From: Shewanella intestini
Lineage (GTDB): Bacteria > Pseudomonadota > Gammaproteobacteria > Enterobacterales > Shewanellaceae
Assembly: GCF_018221465.1 (NCBI RefSeq)
Contig: NZ_JAAIKR010000001.1
Span: 434,001-498,000 of the forward strand
DNA: 64,000 nt
Reading direction: 5' to 3'
The position numbers and the translations under genes are program-made. This document shows positions 1-8,705 of the stretch, one piece after another. Below the pieces are notes generated by a model. That model was not told where the DNA came from, did not search any database, and saw only the letters and a list, made by a program, of their open reading frames with translations. Positions within the stretch are counted from its first letter, which is position 1, and each line of letters opens with the position of its first letter.

Positions 1-35
1 CTAGAAATACATTTAACTACTAACAAGGCAGCGAT

Positions 36-956
36 ATGTCTAGTATTCTTGAGTCAGTAAATAAACGTACGCAACTCGTCGGTCAAAATAGATTAGAACT
101 GCTATTGTTTCAATTAAATGGTCGTCAGCGGTTTGGTATTAACGTTTTTAAAGTCAAAGAAGTGTTGCAGTGTCCTCCTTTGACGAGTTTGCCAAGATTA
201 AGTCCTTTTATTAAAGGTATCGCCCATATTCGTGGGGCAACGATTTCAGTGATAGACTTAAGCGCTGCAACAGGGGGGCGTCCAATTGAGTCGATTGAAA
301 ACTGTTTTATTATCATTTCAGAATATAACCGTAGTGTTCAAGGTTTCTTAGTGAGCTCCGTTGAGCGAATTATTAATATGAATTGGGAATCGATAATGCC
401 ACCGCCACAAGGTGCCGGTCGTTATTCATATTTAACTGCTGTGACTGAAATTGAAGGTGAATTGGTTGAAATTTTGGATGTTGAAAAAATTCTAGATGAA
501 ATTTCACCTGTTAAAACTTCAATAAGTGAAGAAGTCAATGAGACGTTGACACTTGATAGAGAGCAAAACTACCACATTATGGTGATTGATGATTCAGCAG
601 TCGCACGCAAACAAATTATTCGTTCTTTAGAATCACTCAACTTACAAATTGATACGGCAAAAGACGGTAAAGAAGCGCTGCAAAAACTGAAAACTATTGC
701 AGAAGAAATGACTGATGTTTCAACGGAAATACCACTGATTATCTCAGATATTGAAATGCCTGAAATGGATGGTTATACCCTAACAGCTGAAATAAGAGAT
801 GATCCTAAGTTAAAAAATATTAAAGTTGTTCTACATACCTCTCTTAGTGGGGTCTTTAACCAAGCAATGGTTGAAAAAGTCGGTGCGAATGACTTTATCG
901 CCAAATTTAATCCGGATGAACTAGCTGAAGCCGTGAATAAGCATTTAAGCCTATAA
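36..956 (+). CDS. cheV: Chemotaxis coupling protein CheV (CheW domain plus receiver domain)
   Basis: CheV couples chemoreceptors to the CheA kinase and adds a phosphorylatable receiver domain thought to tune adaptation. The 306-residue product has a CheW-like domain at about residues 20-155 and a receiver domain at about 178-305. The receiver carries the acidic pair D185-D186, the phospho-acceptor D238 in the context ISDIEMPEMDG, T268, and the conserved lysine K290. The ATG is preceded by a modest purine-rich stretch. The gene lies directly upstream of cheR and the flg operon, the usual position in Shewanella and Vibrio polar flagellar clusters. Its promoter must lie outside the window. Identification is secure from the domain pair. 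Confidence 0.96.
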   Translation: MSSILESVNKRTQLVGQNRLELLLFQLNGRQRFGINVFKVKEVLQCPPLTSLPRLSPFIKGIAHIRGATISVIDLSAATGGRPIESIENCFIIISEYNRSVQGFLVSSVERIINMNWESIMPPPQGAGRYSYLTAVTEIEGELVEILDVEKILDEISPVKTSISEEVNETLTLDREQNYHIMVIDDSAVARKQIIRSLESLNLQIDTAKDGKEALQKLKTIAEEMTDVSTEIPLIISDIEMPEMDGYTLTAEIRDDPKLKNIKVVLHTSLSGVFNQAMVEKVGANDFIAKFNPDELAEAVNKHLSL

Positions 957-1014
957 TTTATTTAGGCTAATTTTAACAGCTGAGCATGGAAAGCTCTTTT
1001 TTTAGGAAGTTAAT

Positions 1015-1848
1015 GTGACCAATAAATCACTTGCTGAGTCTGAGTACAATCAATTTAGACAGTTTCTTGAACAACACAGCGGTATTGTTTTGGGTGAAAA
1101 TAAACTTTATTTAGTCCGAAGCCGCCTTGCACCTTTAATGGGGAAATATAACCTTCCTTCATTATCTGAAGTGGTTAAACGTTCGATGAAACCAACAGAA
1201 AGACAATTGCGTGCAGAAGTTATTGATGCGATGACAACGAATGAAACGTTATGGTTTCGTGACCGTTATCCATTCGATTTACTTCATAACACGTTACTTC
1301 CCAATTATGGAAAATTAGGTCGCCCATTAAAGATATGGTCTGCAGCTTGTTCTTCTGGGCAAGAGCCTTATTCGTTAGCAATGACCGTGCTTGAATATCA
1401 GCAACGCAAGCCAGGCACTTTACCTGGTGGAGCGTCAATTCAAGCGACTGACCTTTCTCCATCGATGCTTGAACGCTGCAAAGAGGCTGAATATGACAGT
1501 TTAGCGTTGGCTCGAGGGTTATCTGAAGAACGTAAGCGTCAGTTTTTTGATGCTTTGCCTACAGGTAATATGAAAGTAAAAGATAACGTTAAGCGTTTAG
1601 TCAACTTTAGAGCGCATAATTTACTTGAGAGCTATAGCTTATTGGGTAAATACGACATTATATTTTGTCGAAATGTATTGATTTACTTTGCCCCTGAAGC
1701 AAAAGCCAAAATATTGCGGCAATTTGCTGCCGCTTTAAACCCCAAAGGCATTTTATTTTTGGGAGCGTCAGAATCTATTGCAGGTTTGACAGACGAATTT
1801 GATATGGTTCGTTGTAATCCTGGTATTTACTATCAAAAGAAAGTGTAA
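1015..1848 (+). CDS. cheR: Chemoreceptor glutamate methyltransferase CheR
   Basis: CheR methylates glutamates on chemoreceptor signalling domains using S-adenosylmethionine and opposes the demethylase CheB. The 277-residue protein has the small helical CheR N-domain (about 10-65) and a Rossmann-type methyltransferase domain. The SAM-binding segment reads IWSAACSSGQEPYSLAM near residue 110, and CRNVLIYF lies near residue 220. Translation starts at a GTG, with AGGAAG about 6 nt upstream. It follows cheV by 58 bp and is closed by a terminator about 70 bp downstream, so cheV-cheR is probably one transcript separate from flgB. No cheB is visible. Confidence 0.96.
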   Translation: MTNKSLAESEYNQFRQFLEQHSGIVLGENKLYLVRSRLAPLMGKYNLPSLSEVVKRSMKPTERQLRAEVIDAMTTNETLWFRDRYPFDLLHNTLLPNYGKLGRPLKIWSAACSSGQEPYSLAMTVLEYQQRKPGTLPGGASIQATDLSPSMLERCKEAEYDSLALARGLSEERKRQFFDALPTGNMKVKDNVKRLVNFRAHNLLESYSLLGKYDIIFCRNVLIYFAPEAKAKILRQFAAALNPKGILFLGASESIAGLTDEFDMVRCNPGIYYQKKV

Positions 1849-1920
1849 CTAATTTAATCATTTTTAACTGTGTAAGTTTTTAATATTATTGGTTTTAATT
1901 AATATCTGCTTTTTAAAGAG

Positions 1921-1951
1921 ACGCTAACCCCACAAGGGTTTAGCGTTTTTT
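1921..1951 (+). terminator. Rho-independent terminator after cheR
   Basis: A GC-rich inverted repeat (arm 1921-1930, loop CACAA, arm 1936-1946 with one bulged T) is followed by a run of six T. It separates cheV-cheR from the sigma-54 promoter of flgB. Confidence 0.85.
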
Positions 1952-1990
1952 CATTTCTTTTCAGCCAAAAACTTCAACACTTAATATAAA

Positions 1991-2008
1991 TTGGCATAAG
2001 CTTTGCTT
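1991..2008 (+). promoter_or_regulatory. Sigma-54 promoter of the flgBCDE operon
   Basis: TTGGCATAAGCTTTGCTT matches the sigma-54 consensus TGGCAC-N5-TTGC. The -24 GG (1993-1994) and -12 GC (2005-2006) are exactly 12 nt apart. The predicted start near 2017 leaves a short leader before flgB. FlrC is the expected activator by analogy with Vibrio cholerae (inference). Confidence 0.85.
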
Positions 2009-2040
2009 TATTTAATGCATCTGTGGAAGGAGGCATTTTT

Positions 2041-2439
2041 ATGGCGATCAATTTTGACAAAGCGTTAGGTGTACATCAGTACTCATTGGGCATTCGTGCA
2101 CAACGGGCTGAAGTGTTATCAAGCAATATTGCCAATGCTGACACGCCACATTATAAAGCCCAAGATCTCGATTTTAATGCGGCAATGAAGGCGGCAACGT
2201 CCCACCAGAAGGGAATTAGCATGGCACATACCAATGAAAAGCATTTCGATTTAGCTGCATTAAGTCGTGAACACATTCAGTATCGAGTTCCAAATCAACC
2301 TGACACGGGTGACGGTAACACCGTTGATATGCAGCAAGAACAATCCGCATTCATGCAAAACACACTAGAGTATCAAATGTCTTTAGGTTTTCTTGAAGGT
2401 AAGTTTACTGGCATGCGTAAAGCATTAACAGGTCAATAA
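2041..2439 (+). CDS. flgB: Flagellar proximal rod protein FlgB
   Basis: FlgB is a rod subunit joining the MS ring/FliE to the rest of the rod, exported by the flagellar type III apparatus. The 132-residue product has the rod/hook N-terminal signature, with SSNIANADTPHYKAQDLDF near residue 30, and the C-terminal helix QNTLEYQMSLGFLEGKF. I chose ATG 2041 over an in-frame GTG at 2023 because the strong Shine-Dalgarno GGAAGGAGG lies between them, correctly spaced for 2041. It is first in an operon with flgC (2 bp gap), flgD and flgE, behind a sigma-54 promoter. Confidence 0.96.
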   Translation: MAINFDKALGVHQYSLGIRAQRAEVLSSNIANADTPHYKAQDLDFNAAMKAATSHQKGISMAHTNEKHFDLAALSREHIQYRVPNQPDTGDGNTVDMQQEQSAFMQNTLEYQMSLGFLEGKFTGMRKALTGQ

Positions 2440-2441
2440 TT

Positions 2442-2876
2442 ATGGGTCTATTTAATATATTTAATGTGTCTGGTTCAGGCATGTCAGCTCAGTCTGTTAG
2501 GTTAAATACTACTGCAAGTAACATTGCCAATGCCGATTCTGTTTCGAGTAGCATTGATAAAACTTACCGAGCAAGACACCCGGTTTTTGAAGCCGAGTTA
2601 GCTAAGGCTAATGATATGCAAGCCGGTGGTGGTCACAGTGGCCAAGGACAAAGTGTAAAAGTGGCCGGTATTGTCGAAAGTGATAAGCCGTTAATAAAAG
2701 AATTTTCGCCAGATCATCCAATGGCTGATAGCGATGGATATATCTATAAACCGAATGTGAATGTGATGGAAGAAATGGCTGATATGATTTCAGCATCACG
2801 TGCATATCAGATGAATGTTCAAGTGGCTGATGCAACAAAAAGTATGTTGCAACAAACACTTAGGATGGGTAAATAG
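2442..2876 (+). CDS. flgC: Flagellar proximal rod protein FlgC
   Basis: FlgC is a proximal rod subunit of the flagellar axial structure. The 144-residue protein carries the N-terminal rod-family motif (NTTASNIANADSVSSSIDKT, residues about 22-41), a central variable part, and the conserved C-terminal helix with NVMEEMADMISASRAYQMN, which packs in the D0 region. The start is 2 bp after the flgB stop, implying translational coupling. Length and both termini are typical of the family. Confidence 0.96.
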   Translation: MGLFNIFNVSGSGMSAQSVRLNTTASNIANADSVSSSIDKTYRARHPVFEAELAKANDMQAGGGHSGQGQSVKVAGIVESDKPLIKEFSPDHPMADSDGYIYKPNVNVMEEMADMISASRAYQMNVQVADATKSMLQQTLRMGK

Positions 2877-2900
2877 CATGAATATTTTAGGAGGTAAATG

Positions 2901-3662
2901 ATGAGCCTCATTAGTCCTTATAGTCAGTCTCTGCCACAAGTATCGACCAGTTCGAATGCAAGCTCGGGTGCGTCAAGTACGATACAAACGGGTGGGTCTA
3001 TTTTAGACGGTTCGCGTCTAGAAGATACTCAAGTAAAAGAGAACACCAATGGACAGATGTTAAAGCAGGAAGATTTCTTTGCTTTACTCAGTCAGCAATT
3101 ATCAATGCAGGATCCTTCTAAGCCAGTTGATAATGACCAAATGATTGCCCAAATGGCATCGTTTTCTACTGTTGATGGTATTTCTAACCTCAACAAAGAA
3201 ATTGTCAACCTTAATGGTGTAATGAGCTCTAGTCAGGCATTACAAGCATCAGGTTTGGTTGGTAGAAAAGTATTAGTGCCTTCAGGTTCTGGATATGTGT
3301 CAGCTGAAAATCCTGAACTAAAAGGTGTCGTTAGTGCTCAAGACAAGATCAAAACAATTACTATGCGGGTTGAAGATGACGCTGGCCAGTTAATTAAGTC
3401 ATTTGATGTTGATGGCAGTGGTGGCGGTAATGTTGACGTGACATGGGATGGACTTGATAAAAATGGTGATCCTGCTCCTGCGGGTAATTACACCATGAGT
3501 GCAACAGGTAGTGTAAATGGCGAATCTCAAAGCCTTGCCGTATCAACCTATGCGCATGTAACGAGTGTATCGTTAGGAACGTCTGCAACAGGTGCGGTAT
3601 TGAACTTACGTGGTATTGGTGGCATTAAATTATCTGATGTCTTAGCGGTATCTGAAACTTAA
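2901..3662 (+). CDS. flgD: Hook-capping/scaffold protein FlgD
   Basis: FlgD forms the temporary cap on which FlgE hook subunits polymerise. The protein (about 253 residues) has a Ser/Thr-rich N-terminus, the conserved segment MLKQEDFFALLSQQLSMQDP at about residues 53-72, and FlgD Ig-like/Tudor domains in the C-terminal half (MRVEDDAGQLIKSFDVDG onward, with WDGLDKNGDPAPAGNYT). Two adjacent ATGs (2898 and 2901) are possible. GGAGG at 2890-2894 is better spaced for 2901. It lies between flgC and flgE as in other gammaproteobacteria. Confidence 0.95.
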   Translation: MSLISPYSQSLPQVSTSSNASSGASSTIQTGGSILDGSRLEDTQVKENTNGQMLKQEDFFALLSQQLSMQDPSKPVDNDQMIAQMASFSTVDGISNLNKEIVNLNGVMSSSQALQASGLVGRKVLVPSGSGYVSAENPELKGVVSAQDKIKTITMRVEDDAGQLIKSFDVDGSGGGNVDVTWDGLDKNGDPAPAGNYTMSATGSVNGESQSLAVSTYAHVTSVSLGTSATGAVLNLRGIGGIKLSDVLAVSET

Positions 3663-3742
3663 TGTGTACATGCTTAACGCATGAGTTATTTAGCGTATTG
3701 AACCGCTAATTGATCATTCAACAGAATTTATAGAGGTTAATT

Positions 3743-5101
3743 ATGTCATTTAATATTGCATTGAGCGGTATCTCAGCTTCGCAAAAAGACTTAAATACCA
3801 CAGCGAACAACATTGCAAACTCAAACACCACAGGCTTTAAAGAGTCGCGTGCAGAATTTGCCGATGTTTATGCAAACTCCATCTTCTCAAACAGCAAAAC
3901 GGCTGTCGGTGGAGGGGTAACAACAACGCAAGTTGCCCAGCAATTCCACCAAGGAAGTTTAGAGTTCACCAGTAACTCGTTAGATATGGCAATCAGTGGC
4001 GGTGGTTTTTTTGTCACCTCGTCTGAGATTGGTACTCAAGATCAGTCATTTACTCGTGCTGGTGCTTTTAAAGTGGATTCAAACAATTATATGGTTGATT
4101 CTACAGGTAACTTCTTGCAAGGTTTTCCTGTTGATGAATCAGGTAATTCAACATCAGTGAGTTTAACGACAACTCAACCAATTCAAATCCCTGATACTGC
4201 AGGGAGTCCCGTGATGACTTCAAATGTTGGCTTAGAGTTGAATCTAAATGTGGGTGAAAAAGAATTAGACCCAGCTAACTTTGACCCTAATGATCCGGAC
4301 ACATTTAATAATTCTACTTCGGTGACTATTTATGACTCACTGGGTGACTCTCATATTATGACCCATTACTTTATTAAACCTGAAGGTGGTGCTTATACGG
4401 GTGAGAGTAACTGGGTATCATATACTGCGATAGATGGAAAACCCGTCAATATGTCGACAGCCGGTCAATATCAGCAAGATACTACGGGTAATGGGGTGCC
4501 TGACACCACAAAAACTGCACAAACGGCTGGTGGTTGGACTGGTTCTGTTGTTAAGTTTAATGATGTTGGTGCCTACACTGGCACTAACCCTGCCACATTG
4601 ACTACTGAGCAACTTGGGGTTAATGGTGCCGATGTGTTAGGCGCAGGTACTGACGGTTCACAAACTGTTGATATCAATTTTGATAACCCAACGCAATATG
4701 CATCAGCATTTGAAGTGACATCATTAAATCAAGATGGGACGACTGTTGGACGTCTTACCAATGTGTCTATTGGTGCAGACGGTTTAATTAGTGCGAGTTA
4801 CAGTAATGGTTCCAATGTTCCTTTATCTCGTGTTGCGCTGGTTCGTTTTGCTAACGAGCAAGGTTTAACACAAGTTGGTAATACGGCTTGGAAAGCCAGT
4901 TTAGACTCGGGCCCGGCATTAGCTGGTGAAGCAAATAGTGGAACATTTGGTAATATTCGTTCTTCTGCGTTAGAGCAATCGAACGTTGACTTGACCACTG
5001 AACTTGTGGATTTGATTTCTGCTCAGCGTAACTTCCAGGCTAACTCGCGGACACTTGAAGTCAATAATACGTTGAACCAAACAGTATTACAGATCCGATA
5101 G
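3743..5101 (+). CDS. flgE: Flagellar hook protein FlgE
   Basis: FlgE polymerises into the flexible hook joining rod and filament. The 452-residue product begins with the D0 helix MSFNIALSGISASQKDLNTT and the signature ANNIANSNTTGFKESRAEF. It ends with the matching C-terminal helix (NVDLTTELVDLISAQRNFQA). The middle, about residues 150-370, is the variable surface-exposed region rich in Thr, Asn and Gly. An AGAGG Shine-Dalgarno precedes ATG 3743. The 80-bp gap to flgD contains a small inverted repeat (TTAGCG 3690-3695 / CGCTAA 3704-3709) of unknown role. A terminator follows the gene. Confidence 0.96.
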   Translation: MSFNIALSGISASQKDLNTTANNIANSNTTGFKESRAEFADVYANSIFSNSKTAVGGGVTTTQVAQQFHQGSLEFTSNSLDMAISGGGFFVTSSEIGTQDQSFTRAGAFKVDSNNYMVDSTGNFLQGFPVDESGNSTSVSLTTTQPIQIPDTAGSPVMTSNVGLELNLNVGEKELDPANFDPNDPDTFNNSTSVTIYDSLGDSHIMTHYFIKPEGGAYTGESNWVSYTAIDGKPVNMSTAGQYQQDTTGNGVPDTTKTAQTAGGWTGSVVKFNDVGAYTGTNPATLTTEQLGVNGADVLGAGTDGSQTVDINFDNPTQYASAFEVTSLNQDGTTVGRLTNVSIGADGLISASYSNGSNVPLSRVALVRFANEQGLTQVGNTAWKASLDSGPALAGEANSGTFGNIRSSALEQSNVDLTTELVDLISAQRNFQANSRTLEVNNTLNQTVLQIR

Positions 5102-5110
5102 TCTAAGATA

Positions 5111-5138
5111 GTGTTGCCGTGCCAGCGGCAACACTTTT
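5111..5138 (+). terminator. Rho-independent terminator after flgE
   Basis: A 9-bp perfect stem (GTGTTGCCG 5111-5119 / CGGCAACAC 5126-5134) with a 6-nt loop is followed by TTTT. It separates the flgBCDE and flgF-L transcription units. Confidence 0.85.
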
Positions 5139-5276
5139 CCTGCGGTTACATAAATTAACTCAGCAACACATTGATAAAATTTTGACCCCACCTTTATCTC
5201 ACTTTAATCGTCCTTCGCATTTTATTATCGCACTACATATCAACACGTTAAATACAGTTACCTCGATACCTTAATG

Positions 5277-5294
5277 TTGGCATGTACCTTGCAA
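5277..5294 (+). promoter_or_regulatory. Sigma-54 promoter of the flgFGHIJKL operon
   Basis: TTGGCATGTACCTTGCAA fits the sigma-54 consensus, with GG at 5279-5280 and GC at 5291-5292 (12-nt spacing). It lies 48 bp upstream of the flgF start. This is a second FlrC/RpoN-type entry point in the flg cluster (inference from the family). Confidence 0.87.
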
Positions 5295-5340
5295 TTTATT
5301 CATTAATATCGTTTAAAGCAGAAAGTTTGACGGAGTTTGA

Positions 5341-6084
5341 ATGGATAAATTCTTATATATCGCCATGACAGGTGCAAAGCAAGGAATGAATGAATTAGCT
5401 GTAAGGGCTAACAACCTTGCTAACGCCAATACTGACGGTTTCAAATCTGAAATGGCTCAAGCTCGATCGATGCAAGCATTTGGGGAAGGCATGCCTTCCC
5501 GGGTTTTCTCTATGATTGAAAGCCCAAGTGCCAACTTTAAAAATGGTCCAATTCAAACAACAGGGCGTGAACTTGATGTCGCGGTAAAAGGTGACGGTTG
5601 GTTAGCTGTTCAAGCCGCAGATGGCTCAGAAGCATACACACGTGCAGGCAGCTTGAAATTTGACAGTACAGGATTACTTGTTAATAGCAGTAACCGTGCC
5701 GTTATGGGAGACGCCGGCCCAATTGTATTACCGTTGCCTATTGATAAGGTTCATATCTCATCTGACGGGATTATTTCTGTTCGTCCACAAGGTGCAACCG
5801 CTGATGTGATCGAAGAAGTGGCTCGGATTAAATTAGTTAATCCTGGCAATAGTGAAATGATGCGCGGTGAAGATGGCTTATTTCGCCTTAAGTCAGGTGA
5901 AGTAGCAGCAAAAGACCCAAGTGTACATGTTGAAAGTGGCGCAGTAGAGGGCAGTAATGTCAACGCTGTTCATGAAATGGTTGAGATGATCAACATTCAG
6001 CGCCAATACGAAATGCAAGTCAAGATGATGAAAAACGCAGAAGAGATTGATCAAGCGTCATCTTCTTTATTAAGAGTGAGTTAG
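5341..6084 (+). CDS. flgF: Flagellar proximal rod protein FlgF
   Basis: FlgF is a proximal rod protein related to FlgG. The 247-residue product starts MDKFLYIAMTGAKQGMNELA, then has the rod/hook motif VRANNLANANTDGFKSEMAQ, a central domain with GRELDVAVKGDGWLAVQ, and the C-terminal helix SNVNAVHEMVEMINIQRQYE. It is the first gene behind the sigma-54 promoter at 5277 and is followed 12 bp later by flgG. The length is typical. Confidence 0.96.
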   Translation: MDKFLYIAMTGAKQGMNELAVRANNLANANTDGFKSEMAQARSMQAFGEGMPSRVFSMIESPSANFKNGPIQTTGRELDVAVKGDGWLAVQAADGSEAYTRAGSLKFDSTGLLVNSSNRAVMGDAGPIVLPLPIDKVHISSDGIISVRPQGATADVIEEVARIKLVNPGNSEMMRGEDGLFRLKSGEVAAKDPSVHVESGAVEGSNVNAVHEMVEMINIQRQYEMQVKMMKNAEEIDQASSSLLRVS

Positions 6085-6096
6085 GAGTAATAAATT

Positions 6097-6885
6097 ATGC
6101 AACCAGCTTTGTGGATAAGTAAAACCGGTTTAGATGCTCAGCAATCTAATATTGCGGTTATTTCTAACAACGTCGCCAATGCCAGTACCGTCGGTTATAA
6201 AAAAAGCCGTGCGGTATTCGAAGACTTGCTTTATCAAACCGTTAACCAAGCAGGTGGTGTCAGTGCTGATAACAGCAAACTTCCTAATGGTTTGAACATG
6301 GGGGCAGGGACAAAAGTTGTTGCCACGCAAAAAATGTTCACCCAAGGAAACATGTTAACCACAGATAACTCTCTTGATCTTATGGTTGAGGGTTCAGGAT
6401 TTTTTGAAGTTGAAATGCCTGATGGCACAACTGCTTATACACGTAATGGTCAATTTAGTCTTGATGACTCTGGGCAAATTGTTACCCCAGGTTCTGGTTA
6501 TGTTGTACAACCAGCTATCACGATTCCTGAAGATGCCACCAGTATTACGGTTTCATCTCAAGGGGAAGTTTCTGTCAAATTGGCTGGCGGTGCGGCTAAC
6601 CAAGTCGTAGGGCAGTTGGCCATTTCTGATTTTATCAACCCAGCAGGTCTTGACCCATTGGGACAAAATTTATATTCAGAAACAGGTGCAAGTGGTGCTC
6701 CTATCCAAGGTACACCATCTGAAAATGGACTTGGCGCCATTCGTCAAGGTGCGTTAGAAACATCGAACGTTAACGTCACCGAAGAACTTGTTAACTTAAT
6801 TCAAAGTCAGCGTATCTATGAAATGAACTCAAAAGTTATTTCAGCAGTGGATCAAATGTTGTCTTATGTTAACCAAAATCTTTAG
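6097..6885 (+). CDS. flgG: Flagellar distal rod protein FlgG
   Basis: FlgG forms the distal rod, the drive shaft passing through the P and L rings. The 262-residue protein carries the family N-terminus (MQPALWISKTGLDAQQSNIA, then NNVANASTVGYKKSRAVFED), the central LDLMVEGSGFFEVEMPDGT segment, and the C-terminal SNVNVTEELVNLIQSQRIYE helix. A GGAG Shine-Dalgarno lies close upstream. It sits between flgF and flgH as in most gammaproteobacteria. Confidence 0.97.
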   Translation: MQPALWISKTGLDAQQSNIAVISNNVANASTVGYKKSRAVFEDLLYQTVNQAGGVSADNSKLPNGLNMGAGTKVVATQKMFTQGNMLTTDNSLDLMVEGSGFFEVEMPDGTTAYTRNGQFSLDDSGQIVTPGSGYVVQPAITIPEDATSITVSSQGEVSVKLAGGAANQVVGQLAISDFINPAGLDPLGQNLYSETGASGAPIQGTPSENGLGAIRQGALETSNVNVTEELVNLIQSQRIYEMNSKVISAVDQMLSYVNQNL

Positions 6886-6894
6886 GGGTAGGTT

Positions 6895-7569
6895 ATGAGT
6901 AAGTATCTGTTATTGGTATCGGCAATGATGTTAGCAGGGTGCAGCTCTACTCAAAATAAACCGATCCCAGATGACCCGTTTTATGCGCCTGTTTATCCTG
7001 ATGCTCCAGTGACACAGGTACAAACGACAGGCTCTATTTATTCGGCTTCTCAAGCGGCAAGTTTGTATTCTGATATTCGCGCTCACAAGGTTGGCGACAT
7101 CATTACAGTGATGCTTCGTGAGTCAACCCAGGCCTCTAAAAGCGCCAACAATGAGCTATCAAAAGACAGCAATATTGGTATCGATCCACTCCATGTTGGC
7201 GGTAAAAACGCCACGATAAATGGTATACCGCTTGATTTTCGTTACGGTGACAACATGAACACCAAACGCGAAGCTGATGCTGATCAATCTAATAGTTTAG
7301 ATGGCAATATTTCAGCCAATGTGATGCAGGTGCTTGGTAACGGTAATTTAGTTATTCGCGGTGAAAAATGGATTTCAATAAATAATGGGGATGAGTTTAT
7401 CCGCGTAACAGGCATTGTCAGAAGTGAAGATATCACCCCCAACAATACCATTGAATCAACTCGTGTCGCGAATGCAAGAATTCAATATAGCGGCACAGGA
7501 ACGTTTGCTGAATCACAAAAAGTGGGCTGGTTAAGTCAGTTTTTCTTAGGCGAATGGTGGCCTTTTTAG
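6895..7569 (+). CDS. flgH: Flagellar L-ring lipoprotein FlgH
   Basis: FlgH assembles the outer-membrane L ring around the rod. The 224-residue precursor has a short lipoprotein signal ending in the lipobox LAGC, with the lipidated cysteine at residue 16. The mature part contains [21 protein letters not shown] and the late motif [20 protein letters not shown], both typical of FlgH. A GGGGTAGG-type ribosome site lies just before the ATG. It is cotranscribed with flgG (9 bp gap) and flgI (9 bp gap). Confidence 0.97.
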   Translation: MSKYLLLVSAMMLAGCSSTQNKPIPDDPFYAPVYPDAPVTQVQTTGSIYSASQAASLYSDIRAHKVGDIITVMLRESTQASKSANNELSKDSNIGIDPLHVGGKNATINGIPLDFRYGDNMNTKREADADQSNSLDGNISANVMQVLGNGNLVIRGEKWISINNGDEFIRVTGIVRSEDITPNNTIESTRVANARIQYSGTGTFAESQKVGWLSQFFLGEWWPF

Positions 7570-7578
7570 GAGTAACCA

Positions 7579-8676
7579 ATGAAATATAAACTGATGTTGT
7601 CGTTGTTTGTTGCAATGACCTGTTTTAGCTCACTGTCTTATGCCGACAGAATTAAAGACTTAGCCAACATACAAGGTGTGCGGTCAAATCAACTTGTTGG
7701 TTACGGTTTAGTTGTCGGTTTACCTGGTACAGGGGAGAAAACCCGTTATACCGAACAAACCTTTAAAACCATGTTGAAAAACTTTGGTATTAACTTACCC
7801 GATTCAGTGCGCCCGAAAGTCAAAAACGTTGCCGTTGTGGCCGTACATGCAGAAATGCCGCCGTTTATTAAACCGGGTCAAAACATTGACGTTACCGTGT
7901 CAAGTGTCGGTGAAGCTAAGAGTCTACGTGGTGGTGCACTGCTGCAGACTTTTTTGAAAGGGGTTGATGGCAATGTTTATGCTATTGCGCAAGGTTCACT
8001 GGTGGTATCAGGTTTCAGTGCCCAAGGTTTAGATGGTTCAAAAGTGATTCAGAACACGCCGACGGTTGGGCGTATTCCAAGTGGTGCGATTGTTGAACGC
8101 AGCGTCGTGTCTCCTTTTGCGACAGGCGACCACCTTACCTTTAACTTACGCCGTGCTGATTTTTCAACGGCTAAAAGAACCGCTGATGCCATTAATAACT
8201 TATTAGGCCCAGGAATGGCTCATGCCATTGATGGTAGCTCAATACAAGTTAGTGCGCCAAGAGATGCATCTGATCGCGTGTCATTTTTAGCTACCTTAGA
8301 AAACATTCAAGTAGAACCTGCTGATGAATCAGCAAAAGTGATTGTTAACTCACGCACCGGCACGATTGTTGTTGGCAAAAATGTCAAACTGCTTCCCGCT
8401 GCTGTGACCCATGGCGGGTTAACCGTCACGATTGCTGAAGCAACACAAGTTTCACAGCCTAATCCTTTAGCTGGCGGCCAAACCGCGGTTACCACAGACA
8501 GCACAATTGATGTCGATAAAAGTGATAACCGGATGTTTAAGTTTGATCCTGGCACCTCATTAGATGAGTTGGTTAGGGCGGTTAACTTAGTCGGTGCAGC
8601 ACCTTCTGATGTACTTGCTATTCTCGAAGCGTTAAAAATGGCAGGCGCTTTGCATGGTGAACTTATCGTCATCTAA
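7579..8676 (+). CDS. flgI: Flagellar P-ring protein FlgI
   Basis: FlgI forms the periplasmic P ring in the peptidoglycan layer and acts as a bushing for the rod. The 365-residue precursor has a Sec signal peptide (hydrophobic [17 protein letters not shown], cleavage probably after residue 22). The mature protein begins [20 protein letters not shown], and the protein ends [20 protein letters not shown]. Both are highly conserved in the family. The ATG follows GGAG by a good distance. Export by the Sec route, not the flagellar type III route, is known for the family. Confidence 0.97.
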   Translation: MKYKLMLSLFVAMTCFSSLSYADRIKDLANIQGVRSNQLVGYGLVVGLPGTGEKTRYTEQTFKTMLKNFGINLPDSVRPKVKNVAVVAVHAEMPPFIKPGQNIDVTVSSVGEAKSLRGGALLQTFLKGVDGNVYAIAQGSLVVSGFSAQGLDGSKVIQNTPTVGRIPSGAIVERSVVSPFATGDHLTFNLRRADFSTAKRTADAINNLLGPGMAHAIDGSSIQVSAPRDASDRVSFLATLENIQVEPADESAKVIVNSRTGTIVVGKNVKLLPAAVTHGGLTVTIAEATQVSQPNPLAGGQTAVTTDSTIDVDKSDNRMFKFDPGTSLDELVRAVNLVGAAPSDVLAILEALKMAGALHGELIVI

Positions 8677-8705
8677 AAATTGTCACTTAGGCAAATGGTA
8701 GCACT

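Noticed and set aside
2023-2040. Upstream GTG start for flgB
   Set aside because: The Shine-Dalgarno lies inside this stretch and serves ATG 2041; the extra residues are unlike FlgB.
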